Shown here: positions 1 to 7,562 of the stretch, piece by piece
How the letters are laid out: each line of letters starts with the position of its first letter
Numbering within the stretch: the stretch's first letter is position 1
DNA from: an uncultured Clostridia bacterium
GTDB lineage: Bacteria; Bacillota; Clostridia; Christensenellales; UBA1242
Assembly: GCA_934746715.1 (NCBI GenBank)
Contig: CAKVFI010000003.1
Coordinates: 186,001-250,000 of the forward strand
Direction of reading: 5' to 3'
DNA: 64,000 nt
The notes under the pieces: model-generated
What the model was told of the DNA's origin: nothing
The model's input: only the letters and a program-made list of their open reading frames with translations
Database searches by the model: none
Position numbers and translations under genes: made by a program

Positions 1-448
1 TAACAACAAAACAGCAGGCGAAGTCAGCCTTAATTTTGACAAAAAATATCTACGTTTTAAAAACAACAAATTAACAACATTAAAGGCGGGCAGCACAATT
101 ATTGAAATTTGTGTAACAAATGAAAATATGTTTTGTTATTTTGACTTTGACATTATTATCTTTAAACCAACTGTTTGCAATATTGTGTTGCCAGATTATG
201 CCAACAAAAACAAAATTGAAACCAACAAAAATATGCTGGGCATAAATTATCAAATAATGTATGGCGACGCAGAATATGTTGACCAAACAATACTTGCAGA
301 ATTAAGTGATGAGTCAGTTGCAAGAATAATGTTTTCAGATGCTCCAATGATTTACATCAAAAAACTTTCAAAGGGCAGTGTAACCTTAAAATTAACAAGT
401 GTGGCAGATCCAACAATCACAAAAACGATAGTGATTGTGTTTAACTAA
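1..448 (+). CDS. C-terminal part of an Ig-like (Big-type) surface protein, 5' end outside window
   Basis: The frame is open from base 2 to a TAA at 446-448, so the gene begins upstream; the internal ATG at 128 is not a convincing start because coding continues before it. The translated part alternates short hydrophobic strands with Lys/Asn/Thr turns, with phrases such as LTTLKAGSTIIEI and GSVTLKLTSVADPTITKTIVIVF. That is the rhythm of bacterial Ig-like repeats found in secreted or wall proteins. No anchor, sortase motif or catalytic residue is visible. The Ig-like call is inference from pattern only. A shared bidirectional terminator follows. Confidence 0.55.
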   Translation, partial: NNKTAGEVSLNFDKKYLRFKNNKLTTLKAGSTIIEICVTNENMFCYFDFDIIIFKPTVCNIVLPDYANKNKIETNKNMLGINYQIMYGDAEYVDQTILAELSDESVARIMFSDAPMIYIKKLSKGSVTLKLTSVADPTITKTIVIVFN

Positions 449-481
449 AAACTGATAAATATTCATTTTTAAAACTCAATC

Positions 482-512
482 AAAAAAATGCCTAATAGTT
501 AGGCATTTTTTG
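482..512. terminator. Bidirectional intrinsic terminator
   Basis: A perfect 13-bp stem (AAAAAATGCCTAA with TTAGGCATTTTTT) encloses a TAG loop, with an A-run on one side and a T-run on the other. It can stop the plus-strand gene ending at 448 and the minus-strand methyltransferase. It contains the methyltransferase stop codon (499-501). Confidence 0.85.
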
Positions 513-1209
513 TAAAGTGATATTCAGCCATTGCAACACTGATTGCCAAGTTGAAGGAATCAACATCTTTTGATTGCTTAATCTTGATTTTTGTGCCCAT
601 GTTGGCAACTTTGTCTGGCAAACCTGTTGCTTCGTTGCCAAAAACAAGGGTAAATGGCTTTTCGTTGTCAACTTGTGTTTGTTGCAAATATTGTTTTCCG
701 TCAAGGCAAAAAGTAAAAATTTGGTTGTTTTTAAACTTTGCAACATAACTTTCAAAATCGTCAAACAATTCAATATTCAACTTAAAAATTGCCCCCATTG
801 ACGCACGCACCACTTTTGGATTGAATATATCTGCACAAGGGGTAACAAGTGCTATATTTTTAATGCCTAGTCCAAGTGATGTTCTAAAAATAGTGCCCAA
901 ATTGCCCATGTCGCTTGGGTTTACCAAAGCAAGATGATTGCCAGCATTAAGTGTTTGAATATATTTGTTGAACTCACACACAATATGCACATTTTCCTTG
1001 CCGGACAAACTTTCCACAAACTTTGTGCGTTCAAGCAATTCAATATTATTCTTTTTGCAAAAATCAAAAAGAGCAACAACATCTTCTGTCATTTTAATGT
1101 TTTTTGTGTAATATACGCCAACAACATGGTTTGGCATGGTGTTAACAATCTCGTATGTTGCAAACATACCGATTGCAAAACTTGTTTTGTCATTTTTATC
1201 ATATTTCAT
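499..1209 (-). CDS. SpoU/TrmH-family RNA 2'-O-ribose methyltransferase
   Basis: A SPOUT-class methyltransferase that would put a methyl group from S-adenosylmethionine on a ribose 2'-OH of tRNA or rRNA. The three SpoU motifs are visible in order: NPSDMGNLGTIFRTSLGLG (Asn and Arg of motif 1), LVFGNEATGLPDK (motif 2) and DSFNLAISVAMAEY (motif 3, knot). The N-terminal half matches no RNA-binding domain I recognise. The frame could run upstream through TTG/GTG codons, but the ATG at 1209 is chosen because a promoter (1216-1244) ends 6 nt before it and no Shine-Dalgarno sequence is present. The exact target (TrmH, RlmB or a paralogue) cannot be read from sequence. Confidence 0.82.
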   Translation of the reverse strand: MKYDKNDKTSFAIGMFATYEIVNTMPNHVVGVYYTKNIKMTEDVVALFDFCKKNNIELLERTKFVESLSGKENVHIVCEFNKYIQTLNAGNHLALVNPSDMGNLGTIFRTSLGLGIKNIALVTPCADIFNPKVVRASMGAIFKLNIELFDDFESYVAKFKNNQIFTFCLDGKQYLQQTQVDNEKPFTLVFGNEATGLPDKVANMGTKIKIKQSKDVDSFNLAISVAMAEYHFTKNA

Positions 1210-1215
1210 AAAATG

Positions 1216-1244
1216 ATAATACACCAAATCAAAATATTTTTCAA
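1216..1244 (-). promoter_or_regulatory. Promoter of the SpoU methyltransferase, leaderless geometry
   Basis: On the minus strand TTGAAA, a 17-nt spacer and TATTAT are followed by 6 nt and the ATG at 1209. Transcription would start at or next to the A of the start codon. Confidence 0.65.
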
Positions 1245-1272
1245 CTGTAAGCTGTTAAAAAAGCAAAAAAAA

Positions 1273-1348
1273 TGGAGCTGATGGCCGGACTTGAACCGGC
1301 GACCTATTGATTACGAATCAATTGCACTACCGACTGTGCTACATCAGC
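1273..1348 (-). tRNA. tRNA-Thr(CGT)
   Basis: Full cloverleaf on the minus strand: acceptor GCTGATG pairs with CATCAGC, the anticodon arm ATTGA-TTCGTAA-TCAAT gives anticodon CGT (reads ACG), the T-arm contains GGTTCAAGTCC, and TCCA is encoded. The D-arm reads AGCACAGTCGGTAGTGC. A copy of its first ~20 nt lies 140 bp upstream in the transcript. Confidence 0.95.
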
Positions 1349-1492
1349 ATAAATATTAAGATGTTAATGGGGCGTCGGTAGTGCAAGCACTTCCATCGCT
1401 TACGCTCACTCGTTGCCATGCGGCACCGCTACAACATGCCAATTGTGGCATATTGCTTAACGCTACTCGCCAACTGTGCTACATCAGCATAA
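1333..1492. repeat. Direct repeat of the tRNA-Thr 5' end flanking a GC-richer 120-bp insert
   Basis: The 20-mer ACTGTGCTACATCAGCATAA occurs at 1333-1352 (in the tRNA) and again at 1473-1492, exactly 140 bp apart. The DNA between them is clearly richer in G+C than its surroundings. It contains a hairpin ATGCCA-ATTG-TGGCAT (1436-1451) and an inverted copy of the tRNA D-arm (GTCGGTAGTGCAA at 1374-1386 against TTGCACTACCGAC at 1322-1334). No ORF or recombinase is present. The layout fits a decayed insertion that rebuilt the tRNA 5' end, but that is inference. Confidence 0.7.
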
Positions 1493-1503
1493 TCTACTTT
1501 GAT

Positions 1504-1532
1504 ATATTAACAAATTAGCGCCAATTTTACAA
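1504..1532 (-). promoter_or_regulatory. Promoter for the tRNA-Thr(CGT) transcript
   Basis: Minus strand TTGTAA, 17-nt spacer, TAATAT. The transcript would start near 1497, read through the partial tRNA copy and the GC-rich insert, and then reach the intact tRNA. Confidence 0.6.
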
Positions 1533-1590
1533 TAATTTTAATTAACTTTTGCAAATTTTTTGTTTAAAACAGCAATTTGTGCCCATTTAG

Positions 1591-1619
1591 TTGCGATAAT
1601 TTTGCAGTTTTGCTAAAAT
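1591..1619 (+). promoter_or_regulatory. Promoter of the PLD-like gene, leaderless geometry
   Basis: TTGCGA, 17-nt spacer and TAAAAT are followed by 6 nt and the ATG at 1626. There is no Shine-Dalgarno sequence. Confidence 0.55.
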
Positions 1620-1625
1620 AAAAAT

Positions 1626-2963
1626 ATGCTAATTAAAATTATATTAATTTTATTGCTGATGTTTGTGTTGATCACAATGTCTGCAGCAATGATTATTTTT
1701 GAGCGTGATAAACCACGCTCAATTGTTTTGTGGTTGGCATTGTTTGTTTGCACATCTCTTGTTGGTGGGGCAATATATTTAACATCAAAAGTTATTTATT
1801 ACAAAAAGCGCAATTCTCTCAATGTTAAAGATAAAGAAGACCAAATTTATGAGTCACTTGTTAGCAAACAACTTTTGCCACAAAACAACAAATTTAATGA
1901 TGATTACTTTATGTTTAACCAATTGGGTTACAATGCAAATGTTTATCAAAACAATTGTTGTGAATTTTTTCATACCTATGCCAAATTTAAAGAAAACTTG
2001 TTGCGTGAAATTGCTGGGGCAAAGGACTACATAATTTTTGAAGTTACTCAACTTAAAGTACGCGATTTGGAGTGGATTAAAGAGCCATTAACAAAAAAAT
2101 TGGCTGCTGGTGTTGTTGTTAAAATTATTTACGACAAAAACATCAACAAAAAGATTAAAAAAGAACTTATTGCCGCAGGAGCAAAGGTTTACAGATTCAA
2201 CAAATTGCAAACATTGGACAATAAATTTGTTAACAGGCGAAATGTTGTGATTGTTGACGGAACAACTGCATACATTGGCAAAATTGATTTAAAACCTTGC
2301 CAGGAAAAAGAAAAGTGCATTGTTTCCAATATGATTGTTAAATTTAAGGGCGAAATTGTGCAAGCAATTGATTTGTCGGCTCACAAAGATGTTGTTTTTG
2401 CCAGTGGCAAATATATGGAATACAAAGCACCCAAATTTGAGCAAACAAAAGCACAAGTTCAAATGCAATATATAAGTAATTCAACTGCTCAAGGTTTGGA
2501 CTTGGCACTTATCAAAGCAATTTGCATGGCAAAAGAGTCAATTCAAATTCAAGTTGAAGAATTTATTCCAACTGAAAGTATTATGTCGCTTTTAAAATTC
2601 GCGCTTAATTCAAACATCGATGTTAGATTGATGATACCAATGAAGTCAGAAGATAGCAGCCGCTATTATGCTTCTCGTGCATATGCAAAAGAACTTGCCT
2701 TATATGGTGCAAATTGCTATCTTTATGACGGATATATTAGGTTTAATTCAATTGTCATAGACTCCCAATACGGGCTATATGGTTCATTTACACTCAATCA
2801 AGGCTTGATAAACGAAAGTTTGCAAGATGTTGTTATAATCAACGATGAAAAGGCAATAACGCACTTAAACAGAACATTTGATGTTAGCGTGGACAATAGT
2901 TATCGCATTAATGATGCAAAATTTTTGTTGTTAAGGGAAAAATTCTTTAAAAACTTTGTGTAA
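1626..2963 (+). CDS. Cardiolipin synthase-like (phospholipase D superfamily) protein with degenerate HKD motifs
   Basis: Two N-terminal membrane segments (about residues 1-25 and 33-55) precede two PLD-type halves, the layout of bacterial cardiolipin synthase, which joins two phosphatidylglycerols. The second half keeps family phrases (EEFIPTESIMSLLKFALNSNIDVRLMIP). Each half of an active enzyme needs H-x-K-x4-D. Here both are R-x-N-x4-D: R204/N206/D211 and R372/N374/D379. With both catalytic His and both Lys gone, the enzyme is probably inactive. A non-catalytic role in membrane or lipid organisation is inference. The length (445 aa) is slightly short of the usual ~480. The next gene follows 18 bp downstream with its own ribosome site. 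Confidence 0.75.
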   Translation: MLIKIILILLLMFVLITMSAAMIIFERDKPRSIVLWLALFVCTSLVGGAIYLTSKVIYYKKRNSLNVKDKEDQIYESLVSKQLLPQNNKFNDDYFMFNQLGYNANVYQNNCCEFFHTYAKFKENLLREIAGAKDYIIFEVTQLKVRDLEWIKEPLTKKLAAGVVVKIIYDKNINKKIKKELIAAGAKVYRFNKLQTLDNKFVNRRNVVIVDGTTAYIGKIDLKPCQEKEKCIVSNMIVKFKGEIVQAIDLSAHKDVVFASGKYMEYKAPKFEQTKAQVQMQYISNSTAQGLDLALIKAICMAKESIQIQVEEFIPTESIMSLLKFALNSNIDVRLMIPMKSEDSSRYYASRAYAKELALYGANCYLYDGYIRFNSIVIDSQYGLYGSFTLNQGLINESLQDVVIINDEKAITHLNRTFDVSVDNSYRINDAKFLLLREKFFKNFV

Positions 2964-2981
2964 ACAATTAAAAGGGTAGAT

Positions 2982-3836
2982 ATGGAACAAAATCAACCAA
3001 TTTTTGGCGTTGCTGGCACACCAACCAACTTTAAAGGCAAATTTAAAGATTTGTTTGCATGGCTGCGCGATATGGGGCTTAATGCGTACGAAATTCAATG
3101 TGTGTATGGCTTTAAAGCAAGTGACGCCAACAAGGAAATATATTTAAAAGAACGCCAAAACGGCATGCATTTTTCCATTCACGCACCTTATTATGTAAAT
3201 TTGGGCAGCAAAAATGCTCCAAGTGTTGAAAAAAGCAAAGAGTATATGCGTCAAGGCATTGAATTTGCAAAATCAATTAATGTCAACCGCATAATTTTTC
3301 ACCCGGGCGGTGGGCACGACAACACACCAGAAGGCAGGCGCGTGGCAATCAAACAACTTATTGACGCAATCAACGAAATCGCATCGTCAACAGACATGGG
3401 AGATGTTCGTTTTTACCCAGAAATTGGCGGCAAAACAGCAAACCTTGGCTCTCTTGATGAAATTATTGAAATATGCAAACAATGCCCATATTGTTATCCT
3501 TGCATTGATATTGCACATTTGCATGCCCGCGAAGTTGGCAGTTTAACAGACAAACAAGCAATCCGCGATAGATTGCAAAAAATCAAAGAAGAAATACCAG
3601 AAAAATTTGAGCATATTCATTTTCACGCTTACACAATTCAATATAACGACAAGGGAGAAATGCATCATTTGGTTCATGGGCAAAACATGGCAGACGGCAG
3701 CGTTGGCAAGCCAGATTTAAAGGAGTTTGTTGAAGTGTTGCACGAGATGAACATTACTCCTTGGGTTATCAGTGAAGCAAGCGATAGCCAAGAGATTGGT
3801 GCAAAATATATGCGCGATTTGTATTTTGGCAAGTAA
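2982..3836 (+). CDS. Endonuclease IV-like TIM-barrel protein
   Basis: A xylose-isomerase-type TIM barrel related to AP endonuclease IV, a zinc enzyme that cuts DNA 5' of abasic sites. Metal-ligand-like residues come in family order: His in IHAPYYVN, His in IFHPGGG, Glu in YPEIGG, Asp/His in CIDIAHLHA, His in HFHAYT, His in LVHGQN, and Glu in ISEASD. Length (284 aa) suits the family. AAAGGG precedes the ATG. The motifs are looser than in classical Nfo, so it may be a divergent branch or a related sugar-type enzyme. Confidence 0.7.
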   Translation: MEQNQPIFGVAGTPTNFKGKFKDLFAWLRDMGLNAYEIQCVYGFKASDANKEIYLKERQNGMHFSIHAPYYVNLGSKNAPSVEKSKEYMRQGIEFAKSINVNRIIFHPGGGHDNTPEGRRVAIKQLIDAINEIASSTDMGDVRFYPEIGGKTANLGSLDEIIEICKQCPYCYPCIDIAHLHAREVGSLTDKQAIRDRLQKIKEEIPEKFEHIHFHAYTIQYNDKGEMHHLVHGQNMADGSVGKPDLKEFVEVLHEMNITPWVISEASDSQEIGAKYMRDLYFGK

Positions 3837-3861
3837 AAATAATATAAAAATCAATATCCAT

Positions 3862-4692
3862 ATGCAAAAAATTGAATTTGAAGTTAAAACAGACAAAAAG
3901 TTAGTTAAGGCAATTATTGATGAATTGCCTTTTCTTTCTCGCTTTGATGTTGCAAAAATTTTGGCAAACAAAGATGTTAAAGTTAACAATGTGCGCACAA
4001 AAGAAGACATAGATTTGCATTCTGGCGACAAATTGGTTGTTTTTTACACAGAAAAACAGCAAAAAGAGTGGTACACTTTGGTTTATGCAGATGACAATGT
4101 GCTTGTTGTAAACAAACGCGCAGGCATTGAAGTTGTGAGTGAAACCGAACGCGACCTTGTGTCAGTTTTAAATCAAACATATGCCACAGTTTTACCCGTT
4201 CATCGCATAGACCGCAACACAGAAGGACTTGTTGTTTTTGCTTTAAACAAAACAGCAGAACGCTCACTTTTGTCCGCTTTCAAAACGCGCAAGGGCATCA
4301 TAAAAAAATATGCTTTGTTGGTGCATGGCAGGGTTGACTTAACAAAAATCAAACGCACAGTCTATTTAAAAAAAGTTGACACTTTAAGCAAAGTTTGGAT
4401 AAGTGAACTTAAAACAACTGGGTATGAGCCCATTGTAACAGAATTTGATGTGGTTGAATACCGTGGAGAAAACACCCTTATGACTGCTAACCTTATAACA
4501 GGCAAAACACACCAAATCCGTGCGCATATAGCATATTATGGTTATCCAATAGTGGGGGACAATAAATATGGTAAGGACGGCGAAAAACAACTGCATTTAA
4601 CAGCCAATTATCTGGCTTTTAAGTTTGACAAATGTTCGCCACTTGCATATTTAAACACAAAAACTTTTGAAATTATACCAAGTTGGTTATAA
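3862..4692 (+). CDS. RluA-family pseudouridine synthase
   Basis: Converts uridine to pseudouridine in rRNA or tRNA. The catalytic motif HRIDRNTEGLVVFA (the first Asp is the nucleophile), the LLVHGRV strand and the GKTHQIRAHIAYYGYPIVGDNKYG block are all present. An N-terminal S4-like segment (about 1-60, with LSRFDVAKIL) likely helps bind RNA. The frame is open from 3772, but the ATG at 3862 fits the S4 start and avoids overlapping the preceding gene. No strong Shine-Dalgarno sequence is visible. The specific target uridine is unknown. Confidence 0.85.
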   Translation: MQKIEFEVKTDKKLVKAIIDELPFLSRFDVAKILANKDVKVNNVRTKEDIDLHSGDKLVVFYTEKQQKEWYTLVYADDNVLVVNKRAGIEVVSETERDLVSVLNQTYATVLPVHRIDRNTEGLVVFALNKTAERSLLSAFKTRKGIIKKYALLVHGRVDLTKIKRTVYLKKVDTLSKVWISELKTTGYEPIVTEFDVVEYRGENTLMTANLITGKTHQIRAHIAYYGYPIVGDNKYGKDGEKQLHLTANYLAFKFDKCSPLAYLNTKTFEIIPSWL

Positions 4693-4868
4693 ACAAATTT
4701 TTGCTTTAACTTTTGTAAAACAATTGCAAATTAATAATATTTCTAGGGTTTTAAATTCAAACAAAAATTTTGTTTAACCCAGATTATTGCATAAAATTTA
4801 AAATAAAAGATAAAACTTTAAACAAACATTAAAATTTTAAAAAAATACAAAAAAGTTAACTAAAACCA
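4693..4868. other. AT-rich intergenic spacer
   Basis: No ORF or RNA gene seen. One inverted repeat (GGGTT at 4746 to AACCC at 4780, with an inner AAACAAAA/TTTTGTTT stem) could form a hairpin, but no T-run follows it. Confidence 0.4.
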
Positions 4869-4897
4869 TTGACATTAATTTTAGAATATTGTAATAT
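4869..4897 (+). promoter_or_regulatory. Strong promoter of the tRNA cluster
   Basis: TTGACA, 17-nt spacer, TAATAT, just upstream of tRNA-Pro: close to sigma-A consensus, as expected for stable RNA. Confidence 0.8.
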
Positions 4898-4911
4898 TAA
4901 AAAGTAATCGT

Positions 4912-4987
4912 CGGGGTGTAGCGCAGTTGGTAGCGCACGTGATTTGGGATCATGGGGCCGGGGGTTCGAGTCCCTTCACCCCGACCA
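4912..4987 (+). tRNA. tRNA-Pro(TGG)
   Basis: Acceptor CGGGGTG/CACCCCG, anticodon loop TTTGGGA (TGG), T-loop GGTTCGAGTCC, CCA encoded. First gene of the cluster. Confidence 0.96.
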
Positions 4988-5044
4988 TTATCTGCATTGT
5001 GACGAGTGCAGATCACCTTGCTAGTTGTTTTAAGCAACGCACAA

Positions 5045-5121
5045 GGGCCTTTAGCTCAGTTGGTTAGAGCAACCGGCTCATAACCGGTCGGTCCGCGGTT
5101 CAAGTCCGTGAAGGCCCACCA
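5045..5121 (+). tRNA. tRNA with CAT anticodon (Ile2 or elongator Met)
   Basis: Acceptor GGGCCTT/AAGGCCC, anticodon loop CTCATAA (CAT), CCA encoded. It lacks the features of initiator tRNA. The body (CTTTAGCTCAGTTGGTTAGAGC, CGGCTCATAACCG) resembles Gram-positive tRNA-Ile2, whose CAU is changed to lysidine by TilS, more than a typical elongator Met. The identity is not certain from sequence alone. Confidence 0.9.
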
Positions 5122-5152
5122 GCCCTAAAGGCAAACATCTTAATTTTAATTT

Positions 5153-5229
5153 GGCCCGGTAGCTCAGCTGGTTAGAGCGCCAGCCTGTCACGCTGGAGGT
5201 CGAGGGTTCGAGCCCCTTCCGGGTCGCCA
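5153..5229 (+). tRNA. tRNA-Asp(GTC)
   Basis: Acceptor GGCCCGG/CCGGGTC, anticodon stem-loop CCAGC-CTGTCAC-GCTGG (GTC), CCA encoded, discriminator G as expected for Asp. Confidence 0.96.
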
Positions 5230-5235
5230 AATTAA

Positions 5236-5311
5236 GGCTCGATAGCTCAGTCGGTAGAGCAAAGGACTGAAAATCCTTGTGTCACTGGTTCGATTCCGGT
5301 TCGAGCCACCA
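5236..5311 (+). tRNA. tRNA-Phe(GAA)
   Basis: Acceptor GGCTCGA/TCGAGCC, anticodon loop CTGAAAA (GAA), CCA encoded. Only 6 nt separate it from tRNA-Asp. Confidence 0.96.
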
Positions 5312-5334
5312 CACTTGTTAATTCAAGTGCGTAT

Positions 5335-5419
5335 GGAAGGGTTGCAGAGCGGCCAAATGCAACGGACTGTAAATCCGTCGACTTCGTCTTCGATGGTTCG
5401 AATCCATCCCCTTCCACCA
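5335..5419 (+). tRNA. tRNA-Tyr(GTA)
   Basis: Class II tRNA with a long variable arm (CGACTTCGTCTTCG), anticodon loop CTGTAAA (GTA), acceptor starting GGAAGGG, CCA encoded. Confidence 0.95.
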
Positions 5420-5447
5420 CTCCTAGTGGAAAGTGCAACAAATTTGT

Positions 5448-5476
5448 TTGACAAGCAAATTTAATTATGATATCAT
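5448..5476 (+). promoter_or_regulatory. Promoter of tRNA-Thr(TGT)
   Basis: TTGACA, 17-nt spacer, TATCAT, with the mature tRNA starting 17 nt after the -10 box. This lets tRNA-Thr be made apart from the upstream cluster. Confidence 0.75.
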
Positions 5477-5492
5477 ACAATCATCTAAATAT

Positions 5493-5567
5493 GCTAGTGT
5501 GGCTCAATGGCAGAGCAGCTGACTTGTAATCAGCAGGTTGATGGTTCGACTCCATTCACTAGCTCCA
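5493..5567 (+). tRNA. tRNA-Thr(TGT)
   Basis: Acceptor GCTAGTG/CACTAGC, anticodon stem-loop GCTGA-CTTGTAA-TCAGC (TGT), CCA encoded. Together with the CGT species at 1273 it covers Thr codons. Confidence 0.96.
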
Positions 5568-5595
5568 AAAACTTCCAATAATGGGAGTTTTTTTG
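5567..5595 (+). terminator. Terminator of the tRNA cluster
   Basis: Stem ACTTCCA/TGGGAGT (one wobble) with an ATAA loop, followed by a run of T residues. Confidence 0.75.
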
Positions 5596-5634
5596 TTATC
5601 CAGTTGATTATCAATTTAAATATAGCTCAAATAT

Positions 5635-5663
5635 TTGATTATTGAAAAAAAATCTGCTACACT
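5635..5663 (+). promoter_or_regulatory. Promoter of the zinc-ribbon gene, leaderless geometry
   Basis: TTGATT, 17-nt spacer and TACACT are followed by 6 nt and the ATG at 5670. There is no Shine-Dalgarno sequence. Confidence 0.6.
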
Positions 5664-5669
5664 AAAGTT

Positions 5670-6701
5670 ATGAGTAAATGTGTTAGATGTGGTGGGGTTT
5701 TGTATTTTGACCCCAAAAGAAAAAGTAATGTGTGCGAAAGTTGTGGTGCAGCAGACCCTGTTAAATATAATTATGTTTTTAACAAAAAAGATTTTGACAA
5801 AGCACAACAAATGGAATCAGACCCTTTAGCAAAGGAATTGCAAACAGTTAAATGCAAATCGTGTGGTGCAAACATTTTGGTTAACAAGCAGGAAATGGTC
5901 AGCAAATGCATGTATTGTGGAAGTGAAACAATTTCGGCATCAAGCAAAAAAACTATGATGTATATTGATTCAATTGTGCCATTCACTTTTGGCAAGGCTG
6001 ATGCAGTTAACAAGTTTAAAAGGGCAGTAGCCACTCGTTTTTATGCCAACAAAAAGGTGTTTAAGGGTGTTTCATCACAAGATGTAACTGGTTTGTATGT
6101 TAATACTTTTGTTTTTGATTTTAACACAAATTCACATTACAACGGCACGTTGTCCTACCAAAAATCAGTTAAAGATAGTGAAGGCAACACGCATTACGAA
6201 ACAGTAACAAAAAATGTTTCTGGCAGTTTGGACAAGCTTTTTAAAAACCTTACTATTGAAGCAAATCCAAATTTAAACCAACGCGAATTATTGCAAATTA
6301 TGCCTTTTGAATACACATCGGCAGTTGATTTCCAACAAGATTTTATTAATGGCTATGTGATTGAATATCAAGACAAATTGTTTAACGAGTGTGTTGCAAA
6401 TGCTGAACGTGTTGTTAAACGTGAGTTAGAGCGTGAAATTTTGAATAGATATGGCTGCGACACAATTGTTAGTTTGGATATAGACACAGAATATTTGGAT
6501 AGGAAATATAATTACTGTCTGTTGCCTGTTTATATGTTTAACAAAGAATATAAAGGGCAAAGATACAAAGCACTTATGAATGGGCAATCTGGCAAAGTTG
6601 GAGAATTGCCAACAGACAAACTGCGTGTGTTCTTAACCATATTATTTGCAGCAGTGATTGTGGTTGGAATAATTTTTTTGGTTATATTTTTGTCAAAATA
6701 A
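5670..6701 (+). CDS. Double zinc-ribbon protein with a C-terminal membrane anchor
   Basis: Two four-cysteine zinc ribbons lie at the N-terminus (CVRCGG...CESCG near residues 4-26, CKSCG...CMYCG near 62-85). A soluble middle domain of about 220 residues follows, with no motif I recognise. One strongly hydrophobic segment (about 318-341) lies at the very end, leaving almost nothing outside the membrane. Similar proteins are often labelled TFIIB-type zinc-ribbon proteins, but that name describes the fold only. The ribbons would face the cytoplasm if the protein is tail-anchored (inference). The function is unknown. Confidence 0.75.
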   Translation: MSKCVRCGGVLYFDPKRKSNVCESCGAADPVKYNYVFNKKDFDKAQQMESDPLAKELQTVKCKSCGANILVNKQEMVSKCMYCGSETISASSKKTMMYIDSIVPFTFGKADAVNKFKRAVATRFYANKKVFKGVSSQDVTGLYVNTFVFDFNTNSHYNGTLSYQKSVKDSEGNTHYETVTKNVSGSLDKLFKNLTIEANPNLNQRELLQIMPFEYTSAVDFQQDFINGYVIEYQDKLFNECVANAERVVKRELEREILNRYGCDTIVSLDIDTEYLDRKYNYCLLPVYMFNKEYKGQRYKALMNGQSGKVGELPTDKLRVFLTILFAAVIVVGIIFLVIFLSK

Positions 6702-6732
6702 CAGACTTTACAATTCAACATAAATCAACAAT

Positions 6733-6769
6733 AAATGATGACATTATTACAAATGTTATCATTTTTTTT
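6733..6769 (+). terminator. Terminator between the zinc-ribbon gene and the spoIIA operon
   Basis: Stem AATGATGACAT/ATGTTATCATT (one G-T pair) followed by eight T residues. Confidence 0.8.
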
Positions 6770-6808
6770 ATGCTGCAATTTGTTAGTATGCTTTCAAGGA
6801 GGAAGCGT

Positions 6809-7120
6809 ATGCAAATTAAGTCGAGGATTATGAACAAAACCTTGTACATTTTGCTTTCAGGGGAATTGGACGAATGCACTGCAAAAACCGTCCGCAAGGA
6901 AATGGACACATTGCTGGACACGGAAAAAGGATATGTCCAAATTGTGTTGGATTTAAGCGAATTGAGTTTTATGGACAGCACAGGCGTTGGCGTGCTTATT
7001 GGGAGATATAAAAAAATGAGAGAATACAACAAACCGATATTCATCTCAAACCCAAGCAGAAACGCAGAACGAATTTTTAAAATGTCTGGATTGTATGAGA
7101 TTATGCCAAAGATAGTGTGA
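6809..7120 (+). CDS. spoIIAA: Anti-anti-sigma factor SpoIIAA
   Basis: A STAS-domain protein that frees sigma-F in the forespore by binding the anti-sigma factor SpoIIAB. The motif FMDSTGVGVLIGR contains the serine (S57 here) that SpoIIAB phosphorylates to switch it off and SpoIIE dephosphorylates. The start is the ATG at 6809 because AAGGAGG lies just upstream at 6797-6803; the reading frame extends further 5' without reason. 103 aa, as in relatives. First gene of spoIIAA-spoIIAB-sigF. In Bacillus this operon is driven by sigma-H; I could not identify a convincing sigma-H site. Confidence 0.96.
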   Translation: MQIKSRIMNKTLYILLSGELDECTAKTVRKEMDTLLDTEKGYVQIVLDLSELSFMDSTGVGVLIGRYKKMREYNKPIFISNPSRNAERIFKMSGLYEIMPKIV

Positions 7121-7133
7121 TATGGGGGAAAAT

Positions 7134-7562
7134 ATGAAAAATATGATGGAATTAAAATTTAAGGCTTTGCCAGAAAATGAAAGTTTTGCGCGTTCAGTTG
7201 CTGCTGGTTTTTTGATGCAAATGAATCCTACATTGGAAGAAATTGAAGATGTTAAAACAGCAGTTAGCGAAGCGGTTACAAACTCAATTGTACACGCCTA
7301 TCCAACAAAACCGGGATTTGTAACATTAAAAATGAGCATTAAGGACAACACGGTTCAAATTTCGGTTATCGACAACGGAATAGGCATTGTTGATATCAAA
7401 AAGGCATTAAGTCCATTTTACACATCAAAACCAGAGCAAGAACGCAGCGGCATGGGATTTACTGTTATTGAGGCGTTTATGGACGCTTTGGAGGTTAAAA
7501 ACAGCAAAGAAGGTCTTGTTGTTAATATGACAAAAAAAATATTGTCTGCCGAGGCGTGTTAG
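7134..7562 (+). CDS. spoIIAB: Anti-sigma-F factor / SpoIIAA kinase SpoIIAB
   Basis: A GHKL-fold serine kinase that holds sigma-F and phosphorylates SpoIIAA. Visible family blocks: LKFKALPENESFARS at the start, EIEDVKTAVSEAVTNSIVHAYP (N-box), SVIDNGIGIVDI (G1) and ERSGMGFTVIEAFMD (G2/ATP lid). The ATG at 7134 follows GGGGGAA and matches the family start; an in-frame ATG at 7122 is less likely. Its stop codon is immediately followed by the sigF ATG, implying coupled translation. Confidence 0.97.
   Translation: MKNMMELKFKALPENESFARSVAAGFLMQMNPTLEEIEDVKTAVSEAVTNSIVHAYPTKPGFVTLKMSIKDNTVQISVIDNGIGIVDIKKALSPFYTSKPEQERSGMGFTVIEAFMDALEVKNSKEGLVVNMTKKILSAEAC

Noticed and set aside
5045..5121. Initiator tRNA-Met
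   Set aside because: The 1-72 pair and anticodon stem lack initiator features; it is an Ile2 or elongator type.
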